Assembly (NCBI GenBank): GCA_037349105.1 | Contig: JAYJMM010000111.1 | Span: forward strand, 3,545,001 to 3,609,000 | Origin: Limnomonas spitsbergensis | Lineage: Eukaryota > Chlorophyta > Chlorophyceae > Chlamydomonadales | DNA length: 64,000 nt | Reading direction: 5' to 3' | In this document: one piece after another, positions 1 to 12,700 of the stretch | How positions within the stretch are numbered: the first letter of the stretch is position 1 | Layout: every line of letters starts with the position of its first letter | Translations under genes and position numbers: made by a program | Notes under the pieces: model-generated | What the model saw: the letters and a program-made list of their open reading frames with translations, nothing else | Databases searched by the model: none | What the model was told of the DNA's origin: nothing

Positions 1-903
1 GGGGGGACATCGAATATTAAATTATGTTGATCAATACTTGTGCGCTGTCAAGATCTGGCGCTGCAATGTGGTCTTCCAAGCTTCAAGTACCAGAAGTTTG
101 GAGGAAGAAGTCGTAGATTCCCATAAGTCCTTGGACAACAGGTAAATGACATTGCACCTCTGGGCCCTACTCAAAAAGGTAAGAGGGAAAGAAGGAGAAG
201 AACACAAAGTACAACAGGTATGTCCTGAACAGAGGTGAGTCGTCCTCATCAAGAAAAAGGTAAGTGGATGAGAGAGATCAAGTCAAGACCAGAGACGAGC
301 ACGAGTCCAAGACAAGTATGCAGGGACGCCAAGTCAGCAGCGACGTATCCAGTATTGACCAACGGTTTTTATCATTAGTTTTAATCTTAAACTTTTCTAG
401 TTAACACTTAGAATTTGGGGCATCGCCCTACTATGTCCCTTCAAAAGCGTGGATAAACGCGTGGATTCCTTGGCTGTTAATTGAAATTAATTTGTAATGG
501 CTACATTCCTTTGATCAGTCTGGGGCGCAATAACTGGACCAAAACCTGAGGCTGGAGCCTGGTGACCCATGGCCTCGGGCTTCGTCAACAAATTCTGCAG
601 AAGGTTAAGGTGAGTAAAATGGAGACGGACGTGGAGCGTGGATCATGTGGCCTAACCTAAGGTGCTTGCCTTGAGAAGGGCTCCGTAAGAGAGATTTATA
701 CCATTAAGTTATTTGGTAATGTCTACACTCGTAGCATGGGCTGGCGCAATAAGACGCAAGAGTTCAGGTGGTGTCTCGATTTTTACTTAAAAGCCAAGCC
801 CCAGGCTGTTTCAATTATTCATCCACTAAGTATTTTTTGTTAAGGGCATTCGTGTCTAAGACTCCACCATTTCTGCACTCCTACTGAAGTACCTTGTGAC
901 AAT
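1..903. other. Non-coding stretch
   Basis: I see no supportable gene here. The one recognisable item is near 150-180, where the sequence CTCTGGGCCCTACTCAAAA matches the arm of the fold-back element at 904-1033. The rest is unique, moderately AT-rich sequence with stops in all frames. Confidence 0.5.
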
Positions 904-1033
904 TTACCTCTGGGTCCTGCTCAGAAGGCTCGACTGCGATGGCATCATGATGTTTGGTCGGTTGCTGCTTGCAGCCAGATTACTAGGCGCCCACGGTGGA
1001 GATGGTTGAGCAGGGCCCAGAGATGTTACGTCA
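904..1033. repeat. Short fold-back (MITE-like) element
   Basis: The left end reads TTACCTCTGGGTCCTGCTCA and the right end is its near-perfect reverse complement, ending TTGAGCAGGGCCCAGAGATG. This gives a small element of about 130 bp with terminal arms of about 22 bp. Related half-sites occur near 150-180 and near 56,945-57,000. The last of these also shares the neighbouring block TAGGCGCCCACG, so this is a dispersed family rather than a chance palindrome. No coding capacity is present. A non-autonomous DNA transposon is the likeliest explanation, inferred from structure only. Confidence 0.5.
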
Positions 1034-3289
1034 TTAACCTGTAGCCGGCTGACTGAGGGGAAATAATCGCTTACGGTACTGGTATGTCAAGTTGCCAGGT
1101 TCATTACCGCGCCACAGCGTAATTGCTCGCTGGTAGGATTTATAAGGGAAGCTTCTGCATTTCCTTTGTTTGATGTCCTGGCTTATCAAGTGCTTGAGCC
1201 GGTCTGCAAGCACCTGTCGTTCTGTCCCTGTCAAACCTTGTCACACGTTTCATATCTCGCTTGAACCGGATTGCGGCCGCTTGTCACATTCATGACACTG
1301 GATGCCCCGTGTTGGACCCGGTGTTGGCCCTGTTAAAATGTTAAATTTTGGCCTGCGCACCATTTGTACCATCATTACAGATCATGGTTAGGTATTTTGG
1401 ACCGCTGCTGCAATCTCACAAATACGATGATGGAAAGCTGTTCCCTGGACAGTACAGTTCAGGCTGTTCACCCTCGATGTGATAAATAAACCGTAATAAG
1501 TAATAAGACACATCCAGGTATCGCAACCCAGTTCATCCATTTAATTCCTTCCCCTGCTGCTGTCCATAGTGTGCCGAGCGGCATCAGGGCACCTTATCCC
1601 CAAAGTCCAGGGCATCACTATCATGGACAACAGCCAACAATCTAAACAACCTTGGTGGATACTTCCAGTAGATCCAATACAGCATATCCAGTAAAATCAA
1701 CAGTTCCAAGTAATAAAACCAACTTTCTACCTTCTAAATAGAAGGCGACAGACGCACTCTCTGTAAACACCGCAACAACATTGGACCCACCACACCCTCA
1801 TGAACGCAGCAGTACAAGGCGTGGGGGGATGGATCCAGACGTAGCCCGTCCGAGGCATCTGGAAAAAGAGAGCGTCACCCGCTTGAAAACCGGCCCCTTT
1901 CATCAGGAGCATTGGACGGCTGAGCAAACACAGCCATAATCAGCAACAACAACAGCAACTGTCGCGGGCAACAACACACACACCCTGCTGCAATACCCAA
2001 CATAAAAATCCTCTGAGAAAAGCGCCTCAACCAAGAGGAGAAGACGAAGCTACGTTTCGGCAGGGGTTTCAATTACTGGTCCCAGTATTTTCTTGGCGTG
2101 ATGAAGCGCAGGATGAAAACTCAAGTGACAGTCATGGTCAAACATTTTCCACCCTCCGCTGGGGGCCAAAAAGGCACATGATAGTACCTGGATTGGCAAA
2201 CCGCTTTGGGCACACACAAAAAATTAATGTAGCAACAACACTTGGTCCCAGAACCTGGAGCGAGCCCTGGCAACCGCAGGCCGTTTTGAGTGGTGAAAAA
2301 ACGCAAGGCAGCGCTGGAGCCTAGAGCAAACCCTTAAACAAACGGCCTGCGTCCGGCACAAATGACGGAGATTCGGCAGCCCCAAACCTGGGGCAAGTCT
2401 CCGCTTCAACTGGAGCAGCGTCCCGTCCCGCTCACACTCAATAAAAGACAAACCATCCAAAGCATGGTCCAACGTGACGAGTTGAATGCGCCCTTCTGAA
2501 CGACAAAGTTCCTCCACAAGAGCAGCGCCCCCTCTCTAGCCCACATGTTTTCAAAATTGGGTGCAGAATATAAAAGGGCCCTCTTTCTTTTACAAAGAAA
2601 TTTAACCCCGCCTCCGTACTTACGCAAAATAACTGCTGCTGCCAAATGTCTCATCCTCCCATTTCGCTGCGGCAAAATGTGGTTGACAGGTCAGGTGGAA
2701 CCCGGCCCATTCACAAGTCCCCGCGTACATGCGGCGGTACACTCAGCGTATCGCGTTTCAATACGGCAGTACACTCACCGTCTCGCTGCTGGCTGAGGAG
2801 CTGCACCGCACTCCTGATGGCGAGTGCGAGTGGAAGTTGGGATGGAGGAGAGTAAAATAAAAGCGAAGAATAAGAAACGACAGTCCCCAAACCAGAACAA
2901 TTGGTGAGGGGGGCCGGCCCCCAGCAGGACGCAGAGGGGACTTCCTGGACTGTGGGGACAGGTAGGTACAAAGAGGACGGTACAAAAGGGACTGAGGGAA
3001 CTGCGGGGACACATAAAAGACTCAATGATTTGCCTTCAGTTTGAAAAACAACACAACATTATCATGTATGTGACACCATGATGGTTCATTTCCTGGAAAC
3101 ACACAGGGTTAAAGACAAGCCACGCAAGATACGCCTCATCTCCTCTAAGCCGTAACGCATGAAAGGCATGCTTCTGCTCCAGGCTGCTCGTCATCCTGAT
3201 GAAGTAATCATTCCACCAGAGCTGCTGCACGAGCCGCTCCCGTTCCAGGCTGCACATCGTCATCCCGCCCGGATTGGGCCAAATGATAG
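1034..3289. other. Intergenic, nothing recognised
   Basis: Only short reading frames are present, on both strands. None has splice-site support or protein-like composition. I see no RNA gene and no clear repeat before the 21-bp array that begins near 3,290. Confidence 0.45.
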
Positions 3290-3352
3290 TCTGATGGAGC
3301 TAACTGACAGTCTGATGGGGCTAACTGACAGTCTGATGGGGCTAACTGACAG
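3290..3352. repeat. 21-bp tandem repeat, 3 copies
   Basis: The unit CTGACAGTCTGATGGGGCTA plus one base is repeated three times almost exactly. It lies downstream of the stop codon of the large minus-strand gene, so it may fall in its 3' untranslated region. Confidence 0.75.
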
Positions 3353-3365
3353 TCCGAGCACTACT

Positions 3366-3600
3366 GCTCCAGCGTGCTCATCATCCTGATAGGAGCACCT
3401 CGCCGGAGTGCCTGGCAGGGCTCCCAAGCAGAGACGCCTGACTGAGCTGCCAAACAGGAGTGGTGCCGCTCCAGCGTGCTCATCACCCTGGTAGGAGCAC
3501 CTCGCAGGAGCACTTCCTACAATTGCCTAGCATGGCTAACCAGGGGCGCCTGACTGGGCTGAGTGACAGGAGCACTAACGCTCCAGCGTGCTCATCATCC
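3366..3600. repeat. About 102-112-bp repeat overlapping the 3' end of the giant gene
   Basis: The block GCTCCAGCGTGCTCATCA occurs at about 3,366, 3,468 and 3,580. Each is followed by a related GGAGCACCTCGC or GCCTGACTG segment. The copy at 3,580 contains the last codons of the giant gene (reverse strand, CTGGAGC before the TAG). The two further copies lie beyond the stop, so the array appears to have grown from the end of the coding sequence. Confidence 0.7.
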
Positions 3601-6600
3601 ACACATCCAAGGGCGAGGCGTCTTCAGGGATGCCCCGCCGGGCGGCCGGTGCGGCGGCGGTGGACGGGGTATGGTTATCGAGCGAGCGGCTCACCTGACC
3701 GTCAAGTTGCCTGCGCGGACCCGGGGCGAGGACGAGGCGGGCAGGCGGCAGCGGCGGCGGCAGTGGGAGTGACAGTGGCACCGCTTGCTGCTGCTGCTGC
3801 TGGTGCTGTTGCCGGGTGAGGTTCAGCTTAGGGTCTGTGGAGTCACCGCTGGACGTCTCTCCTGCGATGCTGCCGTCTGAGGGGTCCTCGCCAACGGACG
3901 TGAGCAGCAGCCGGCTGCAGTCCACCAGACCACTGCAGGGAGCAGTGAGTGGCAGTGCATCAGCAGAGGGCAGTGAGCTGGGAGGGGCACAGCATCCCAT
4001 GTTTGTTTGTGCATGACTCAGCTACATGTCAGCTACACTCCTGCCTCAGGCCAGAGACACTGTTTGTGGCCAGCCATGCTCTGCTTTGGCTACCAGTCGT
4101 AGGCCAGTCCAGGTTAGGTCCCAATGGGGCCTTAGGCAGCCGCGGGGCGGCCTAACGGAGATGGACATGAAGCAAAAAAAGAAACGCTGGCAGCACCAGT
4201 TGGCAGCAGTAGCACATCCCATCTACATCCGACAATCTACCGCAACACTACACGTCGTAACTCGGATGAAACGGGGGGGGGGGGGTTAAGTAGCGTCTCT
4301 ATGAACTACCAGTAGTGTCAGTGGTTGAATGCAGGAAGTGGCTCATGGCTCAGATGACAGGCTTGTCTTTGTTAGGTTGTCATACCGGTAGGGGTAGGGA
4401 TCGGTATATAAGCTTAAGAGAATAATAACATACCGGTAGGCTTACCGGTATGTAAGTCAATATAAGCTGATACATGACTTATATAAATATATCATTATAT
4501 GGGGTAAGCAATGGGTAAGCTAATGATATGGGGTAACTCCTGAACCTTACTCTCCTAGGAGAAATCGAGGAAGTGGCAGGACGGTGTCCGTTACAGAGCT
4601 GTGTTGACCCGGCTTACACTTGTTCTTAATATAAGTTACTCCAGGCGCCCATTTCTTTCCCTTGCTTGCGCGCGAAAACAAGCGCTATTGCAGAAAACTG
4701 GTAACTGCTTACTAGTTACCAGTTACAAGTCCCGTGGGGACAATGCAAAGGGGTTACAAGAAACAGCAGCACACGGGAGCAGCCGGCTGCAGTCAAGTGC
4801 TCCCGCCTGAGGATCAGAAGCACTCGCCAGCACTGACAGCAACAAACAGTGTTATACATCTTCACGCGGCTGCAGCAGGCTAAATCAAAATGGCTTTTTC
4901 TTCCAGTTCTGGCCAATAGGTAGACCCTTGCTCCTCCCTCCCCCCCCCATTCCCATCGGATTCTGGACAGCACATCTCACCATCCGCTACTACATCTAAC
5001 TGCTCCCAAAAGCCCAACCGACCTGTCGTCCCCCATGATGTTCCGCTTCGACCGCGCCAGCGTTGCTAATGCGTGCCCCGCCGAGCTCAACAGCCGCCGC
5101 CGGCTAGCCGCCGACCCCGCCTGCTGCCCGCAGCTGCCACCGCCACCGGCCGGGGGCGGGCCCGCGGCGGTGGCCGCTGCTGTGGCCGCGGGCTGAGAGG
5201 ACGGGGATCGGGTGAGCGAAGAGGAGTTGGAGAGCAGGCTACGATTCCGCGAAATGGCACCAGCGGTCGCACGTGCACTGGTGGCCAGCTGGCAGCCAGA
5301 CTCAGAGCGGTCCCCACCTCGCACCAGGAAGCTGCTGCTGGCGTCGCTGAGCCTGAAGGGCAAAGGTTAAGGGTTTGTCGGTCAGATTTAGGGGGTTCAA
5401 GTTTACCAACAGGGTTTAAGGTTCATGGGGAGTACGTTGTAATTGAAGATGGAAAGACAGAATATACAAAACGAAATCGATGATGCGCACATCCCATGAA
5501 GTGCAGGAGTGGTGTGTTGTGTCTCCTCCCCCTTCCCCCACACCCGCAGATCCCCCCCCCCCTCCTGCACGCCTCTGGGCACCTCCTTGAGAGTGAGGAA
5601 CAGTGAGCGTAAGGTGTGTGGGGGGGCAGTGAGCAGGATGAGCACTATAGAGAGGAGGAGCAGCAACTTACATTTCAGGTAGAGATGGAGGTATGAACAA
5701 ATGCAAACAATGAGGAACTGGAGACGTGTGCTCGTCATTGGTGAGAGCTCTTGAGCACGAGCACAGCACGCCCCCTCGTGCACGCCAACATGCCCCCTCC
5801 CCCCTCCTCCTTGCCTCCATATTATATTTCAGGCAGGGATTGAAGGGCGGATGATCCAGACAATCCCCTCCCTTTCCCCACCTTATCCTCCCCCTCCCCC
5901 CCCTTCATCCTTCCAAACCATCCCCCTTCCCCCGTGTCCCCCTCCTCCCATATGGACCTTCAACACCCACCTTCCCAACAAGGTCAGTGTCTCGTCCCGC
6001 CTGCTGCACTCCTCATCATCCTCATCCTGCACACAGGCGATATTGTATCGTTCAGGGAAAGTAAGCTACAACTCAGCTACATCACGCCATCACGGCTGGG
6101 AGAGTCTGGCACAGGAATGCAAATAGGGGCAAAGTCTTAGCTACCATCCAGCTGCGTCACTGTGGCTCAATTGAGTAGGCTGAAGAAGAAAGGCATGCCG
6201 CACTCCTGCTCCACATGCTCCTGCACACTGACAGCTCCTTTTTGTTTATGAAACTTCTGCTACATTTTCCCTCAGCCAGTCAGCTACATCACAGACCAGT
6301 GGTAGCTGATGCTCTGCCCCTCCTCATCCTCACGCATTCGGACAAGCAACTTATCATCTCACATTATTTATGTTTAAGGGTTTATTAAAACTTGGTTCCC
6401 GGGCCGATTTTAGGGTTCAGGGTTAGGCTCGGCTCACCTCTTAGACATAGTTTAGGGTTTAAGCTCGGCTCACCTTCCAGGCATAGTTTAGGGTTAAGGC
6501 TGGGCCTACTTCCCGGGCCTAGTTTAGGGTGTAGGCTCGGCTCACCTCTTAGACATAGTTTAGGGTTTAAGCTTGGCTCACCTTCTAGGCATAGTTTAGG

Positions 6601-6794
6601 GTTAAGGCTGGGCCTACTTCCCGGGCCTAGTTTAGGGTTTAGGCTCGGCTCACCTCCCAGGGTTTAGGCCCGATCAAAGACGCCTTGGCCAAGGACGTGC
6701 CCGCGTGCCAAGTGGTCCCCAGCGTGGCGTGCGTCGCCACGCGGCGGGGCCCTGCTCGAGTGGGGAATTGGCTGGAACCGCTGCTGCCGTGTGG
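3575..6794 (-). CDS. Giant gene exons 14-17 (C-terminus)
   Basis: Exon 14 (6794-6654) starts PHGSSGSSQFPTRAGPRR and ends IGPKPWE before GTGAGC. Its acceptor could instead be at 6,850 or 6,803. Exon 15 (6026-5971) is 18 codons, DEDDEECSRRDETLTLLG, with a very good acceptor (CGCCTGTGTGCAG) and donor GTGGGT. Exon 16 (5352-5023) starts LSDASSSFLVRGGDRSES and is Ser-, Ala- and Gly-rich. Exon 17 (3977-3575) has PKLNLTRQQHQQQQQQ and ends WMMSTLER then TAG. Phases 0,2,2 fit throughout. Confidence 0.6.
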
Positions 6795-9700
6795 CTGCAG
6801 GCCCTTGTTAGGCATGAGGCCGGTGGAGGAACGAACGTACGCGCACTGCTCTGCAGCGAGAGCATCCTGGACCTAAGAGTAACAGGGTTCAGGTCTTCGG
6901 GTTCAGGTCTTCAGGTTCAGCGCTCAGGGTTCAGCGCTCGGGGTTCAGTGCTCAGGGTTCAGTGCTCAGGGTTCAGTGCTCAGGGTTCAGTGCTCAGGGT
7001 TCAGTGCTCAGGGTTCAGTGCTCAGGGTTCAGTGCTCAGGATTCAGTGCTCAGGGTTCAGCTCCCAGGGTTCAGTGCTCAAGGTTCAGTGCTCAGGGTTC
7101 AGTGCTCAGAGTTCAGTGCTTAGGGTTCAGTGCTCAGGGAGAAGGGCTCAAGGTTTCGAGATAAGGCTCAGGGTTTGGAATTAAAGGCTCAGGGTTGATC
7201 AGCAATAGGGCATAGCGCCATGGAACAAATTGGACACAGTGCTATTTTCCGGCTTAAGTTCAACTAATGGTGTCCGCCTGGCAGCCGCCAAAGGCCCAAT
7301 TAGGACCAAACCTGGACCGGCATGCAACTGGTGACCAAAGCAGCAAGGCTGGCCACGAATGGGGCCTTCGGCGAGCGGCCAGAGTGTCGTTGACAAGTAG
7401 ATGACTCACAGAAAAACCAGCACCAGCTGGACCGTTGGGTCAACAACAGGGTAACAACACCGGTGTTGGCCGATGGATGATTCCCGCCCATGAAGGCCCA
7501 ACGAATGTCTCTCAAAGCGGATATTGGCGAAACGGATGTTTTACAAACCAGGTATTGGCGAAACGAATCCCTCGCAAACCAGGTGTTGGCCAAACGGATG
7601 ATCATTAAGCCGGGAGCTGGCCAAACAAATACTTCTCAACCCGCTTTTTCCCTCAAGTATTTCTTAACCACGTGTGAGCCATAGCTGAGGGATGTAGGCA
7701 CCAACAGTCTCCACCCCTGCCCCTCGCCCCTCTGCATGTCTGCACATCCCCAAGCACATATTCCCTCCCCACCCTCCTAATCCATCCTTATGTATACGTA
7801 CATATACTCTCCCCTCCATCCCGATCCATCCCCGTGTGACCAAACCCAGGCCCCACCCCTCCTCCCCACCTGCTGCAGCAGCTGCGACTTTGCCAACCCT
7901 CCAGGTAACTCAAGCGAGCGGACAGGCAGCTGCTGCTGATGATGATGCGGCACTTGTGTAGACTCCGAGCCGGGGCGGGCGCCCGGCAAGTGCGGTCGCC
8001 GCATGAGCTCCAGCATCCTGCTTCCCGAGAGCGGACCTCCCCCTCCCCCCCCTGCAGCACCGCTCCCTAGACCACATCCTAAACCTACGCCGGCTCCTGA
8101 CCCCGACCCCGCGCTCTCCGGGTGTGCCCCAGTTGGACGTTCCAAAGTCATCGAGCGAGAACGGCGCACCAACGACGGACGGGTTCTACCCAGCGGCGTA
8201 CGATCGAGAACACGGGATGGAGCGGCGGCGGCGGCGGCAGCAGCAGCGGCAGCTTTCGCCGCTGGTGCCCAGCTGCCGCCTCCAGCGGCTGGTGCAGTGG
8301 CCCAGACGCCAGCTGGGCCTTGGCTGGTCAAGGCTGACGGGGCCGGCCGGCCGCCAGGCATCCTTCTGAGTGCAGTGTCGGCGGATTTCAATCCCACTGC
8401 TGCTACCGTTGCCGCTGCTGCTGCGGCAGCGGGAGGCGACGCGTATCCAGCAGAGGCTGAGGTGGCGGGGGTGGGTTTTGTGGCGGGACGGGCGTTGGCG
8501 AAGGAGGGAGGGGAGCGACAGGGAGCGTCGTCACCTGAAGCCCCGCAGCGGGCAGCGGTTGGAGAGGCAGCCGAAGCAGACACGGCAGCTAGGGATGGTC
8601 CCGGAGCGGATGCGGAGGGTACCGGACTTTCAGCGGAATGTGCCGGAGCTGACTTGGAGGGTTCTAGAGCCAATGCAAAGGGTTTCAGTGCCGCTGCAGC
8701 GGCCTTTGAATCCGAGCCGCCGGTAAGGGGCGGCGCGAGCGCGTAGGAGGGTGCTGCTGCCTCAGCTGATCCGTAACCTTCCGCGTCTGCCACTCCGGAA
8801 GCTTCCGGCAGCCGAGCAGCAAGGGCAGCGGCTTTGGCTATGCCGGGCGGCAAAGATAAGCAAGTGGCGGCAACATGAGCAAGGGCCGGGTCGATTCCAT
8901 CTGAGGCACTGACGCTGACACAGGCCATGGTAGAGGAAGAACTTGTGGAAGAAGCCACAGCGGCTGCACCTGCCATCTCAACTCCAGGCGCGTGAACTGC
9001 CGCAAAAGCTGCCGCGGCCGGTGCAGCAGCGGCGGCGGCGGCGGCAGCAGGGCTGGATTGCACAGGTCTCCGGTTGGCGTGGGTGGGGGCGCTGGTGGCG
9101 GGGACAGGGGTCATGCGGGCGGTGTCGTGCGGACTCTGCGCCCCAGGGAGCGCCGAAGCGTTTTGGGCAATTCGCGAGGCGTCGATTGCTGCTCTCGCGG
9201 CGGCAGGCCGGCCATAGGGCGCTGCGGTCAGGTCTGAGTTGAGGGCAGGAAAAGCTGCGGCGCTTGGCTGCTGAGCATTCACAACTCCCTGCCAAGAGTT
9301 GCTTGTCGGGCATGGCAAGTCTGGCGCCGATGGCTCGGTTTGCGACTTATCAGCAACGCACCGCACACCCGTCGCCGGATGAGATGCCAAGCCGCCTCCT
9401 ACAGCACCTGCTGGAAGCGGGGGGGCCGGCGCTGCTGCTGCCAGGTGCAGGTCTGTTGTTGCCCATGCGCTCGCCTGGGCAGCCTCCCGCTCAACGGCCA
9501 TCTGCTCCCGCAGCTGCTTCAGTGTGATGTACTGCGTTGCCTGTCGGGCGGGGGCGGCGCGGGCGACGAAGCCCGCGGGAGGTGACAGCGGAAGAGGCCT
9601 CGCCGGGGACTGACGGCGGAACGCAAGTGCCGGCACTGCCACAGCCGGCTGGGCGCTGCCACTGGGGGCCGCTGAGGCAGGCAGCCCGGGCGGAACCGCC

Positions 9701-12700
9701 GGGCGGGCGTCAGGCTCCGGGCTGGGGCCGGCGACCGAGGCGGTGGCGGCGACAGCGCCGCTGCCGCTGCTCCTAGCCCTCGCCGGCAGCAGGGGCGCAG
9801 CCTGGCCGCTGCGGCGCGCAAGCGGGGACCGCCTCGTGCCCATCGCTTCCGGCCGCGGCTCGCCGCCCCTGCGGATCACGCCCGCAGCGGTGCCGGCGGC
9901 GGGAGTCCACCCGCTGCCTGTGGCGCCCGCCTCCCCGCCCACCTCCAGCCCGTCCAGACCACCCTCCAGCACGCCGGGGATCGCGGTGCTGTACACCGAT
10001 GCCAGCAGCCCATCTTGCTCCGCGTCCTTGTTCCAGCCAGTGCTGCTGCTCTGTGGGCAACGGGAAGGACTCTTACGATCCCTCGAGGCCCGAGTCGTGC
10101 TCCCACTCCCGCAGCCGGCGTCCAGGCTGGCCCCGCGGCCCCCGTTGCTGTAAGATGTGGCCAGCAGACCTTCCTCCAGGTCCATCTGGGGCACTGAGAC
10201 GCTGCCCCCGCGCCACAGAGGGACCGTGGACTCAGAGTATAGAGTGCTGCTGCTACACCCGCCGTTACTGCAAGATGCAGGATTTGGGGAGTAGATCTTA
10301 GGGTCAAGTGCAGGATTTGGGGAGTAGATCTAAGGGTCAAGTGCAGGATTTGGGGAGTAGATCTTAGGGTCAAGTGCAGGATTTGGGGAGTAGATCTTAG
10401 GGTCAAGTGCAGGATTTGGGGAGTAGATCTAAGGGTCAAGTGCAGGATTTGGGGAGTAGATCTTAGGGTCAAGTGCGGGATTTGGGGAGTAGATCTAAGG
10501 GTCAAGTGCAGGATTTGGGGAGTAGATCTAAGGGTCAAGTGCAGGATTTGGGGAGTAGATCATAGGGTCAAGTGCAGGATTTGGGGAGTAGATCTAAGGG
10601 TCAAGTGCAGGATTTGGGAAGTAGATCTAAGGGTGAAGTGCAGGATTTGGGGAGTAGATCTAAGGGTCAAGTGCAGGATTTGGGGAGTAGATCTAAGGGT
10701 GAAGTGCAGGATTTGGGTACCGATAGTAGCTCCTAGGCTGTATATGCAGGATTTGGGTAGTAGACAAAAGGTTTTTTGAGCAGGATTGTGCAGGATTTGT
10801 GGAGTTGGTCTTGCGGTTAAAATTCAATATGCAGAATGTCTGGTGTAGATCTTAGGGTCCAGATGCAGGATTTGGGGAGTACATCTTTAAGAGTTAAGAT
10901 GCAGGCTTTGGGTATAAATCTGAGGGTTTACATGCAGGCTTTAAGGATAAGATCCTAGGGTTAAAATGCAGCTTTTGGGGATCAGATCTTGGGTTTAGAT
11001 GCAGGCTTGCGGTGGAGTGCTGAGGATTAAGAGAACGGGGCAAACAGCATGGCAGTGACGGTGGTCAAACATGAACAAAGAAATGCGGCCAATAATAAGT
11101 TAAGAAGTGGGACCAGTCTGACTGGTCTTCAAGCACGAGGGGGGTGAGGAGGGCACGTGAGCCTGCTACATTTATACCTAAAAGGCTTCCCTTTCAAATT
11201 TCCAGTTGAATTCTTGTTTGCACCTCTGCTTCAAAACTCCTTTCAGATTCCCATTTCAAAACCCCTTTCGGGTTCCCAGTTCAAAAACCTTCCGGATTTC
11301 CAATTCAAACACTCTTGATGGATTCCCAGTTCAAAATCTCCGGTTGAATTTCCATTTCAAACACTCCTTTCATATTCACCAAATTCAGCAGTGAGATCAA
11401 GTGTAAAAGTGCAAATAAAGCCATTTAACCTACTGTAAGATACACCCTTGAATACATACCTTGCGGTAGCAGCAGACAGAAGCATTGCCTGAACGGTCGT
11501 GACGTCCTCCTCAGCAGCTACCCAGGACTCCCTCGCCTGGCCCAACATGACAAGGCCTGATAAGGGGGGGGGGGGGAAGCCGCGAAGGACATCGGTGTGG
11601 GCCCAGGAAAACGTCTTCCGAAAGGTTGGGGGAGAGAAGGGTGGGCCAATGGGAGGAAGGTCAGTTGCCCAGGACTCCCTCGCCTGGCCCAGGGGAAAAA
11701 CCCGGATAAGGGTTTGAGGGGAGGTCAGGGTAGGCACAGGAAAAGGCCTGACAGAAGGGTGGGGAGGAAAAGGGTGGGGGGGAGGTCAGGGAAGGCACAG
11801 GGCTAGCCAGGGCTCTCCCTCTTAGCCCAGGAATTCCTCGTCTGGCCCAGTGGAAGACTTGGCTGGAGGTTGTGGATAAGGAGGGGAGCATCTTACAACA
11901 ATCGCACACGATGAAGACGAGTAGGAGAGACCGCAGCAACCTGCGAACTTTTGAGAATACAGAGATTTTGAGACAACAGGTACGATTCGGAAGCAGAAAA
12001 TCAGGAGGAAATGATAGCACGATACCCGTACTGTTACTACCGGTACCGGTATTTGGAAATGCATAAAATAATGCTCCGGTACTACTGGTACCGGTATTTG
12101 GAAATGTGTACAATAATGTAGCGGTACAGGTACCGGTAAAACAAATATCGGTAGCTAAAACACGGTGAGGTTAAGTCGCGACGGACCTGCCAGCTCCCGC
12201 TCGGTCACAAAGCTGCTGTAGATACCCGCAGTGCGTCCGGGGACGACCGGTGCGGGGCGGCGGGCCGGCAGCGCACGGCCCGACGGCGGATGGTGCACCA
12301 ACTGCCAGGCGCCCCGCCCATGTGCCCCTTGCTGGCTTTGCGAGGCCAGCGCGTAGGGGGAGTAGCTGTCGCAACTGACGGGCCTGCCATCCTTGGTCTG
12401 TGAAATCACACGCGTCGAAGGGGGCAGAGAGGGAGGCTGCAGGCTGCCGCGAGTGAAGGAGGTGCCGACAGCGGCAGGCACCCTGGAGCCGGCCGCCTGC
12501 GCGCTGCGCCGGGCGAACGCCGCCTTGGCGGAGGCAGCGGGGGCAGAGCTCCAAGTGGCCGGCTCACTTGGTGACGGCTCGTCAGCGAGCATGAGGCTAC
12601 CCAGCAGGGCGGAAGGGGAGCAGGTTGGCTGTGCCGCTGCAGAACGCTTCGCCCACAACGTGTACTCGTTCACAACTGCGGCGTCGGGCCTAACGACGGT

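Noticed and set aside
6390..6660. Interstitial telomere (TTTAGGG is the plant telomere repeat)
   Set aside because: TTTAGGG occurs once per 36-bp unit amid unrelated sequence rather than in perfect tandem; it is an intronic minisatellite.
8003..8746. 247-codon plus-strand frame opposite exon 13
   Set aside because: The opposite strand carries the phase-supported exon; this frame is a GC-rich shadow.
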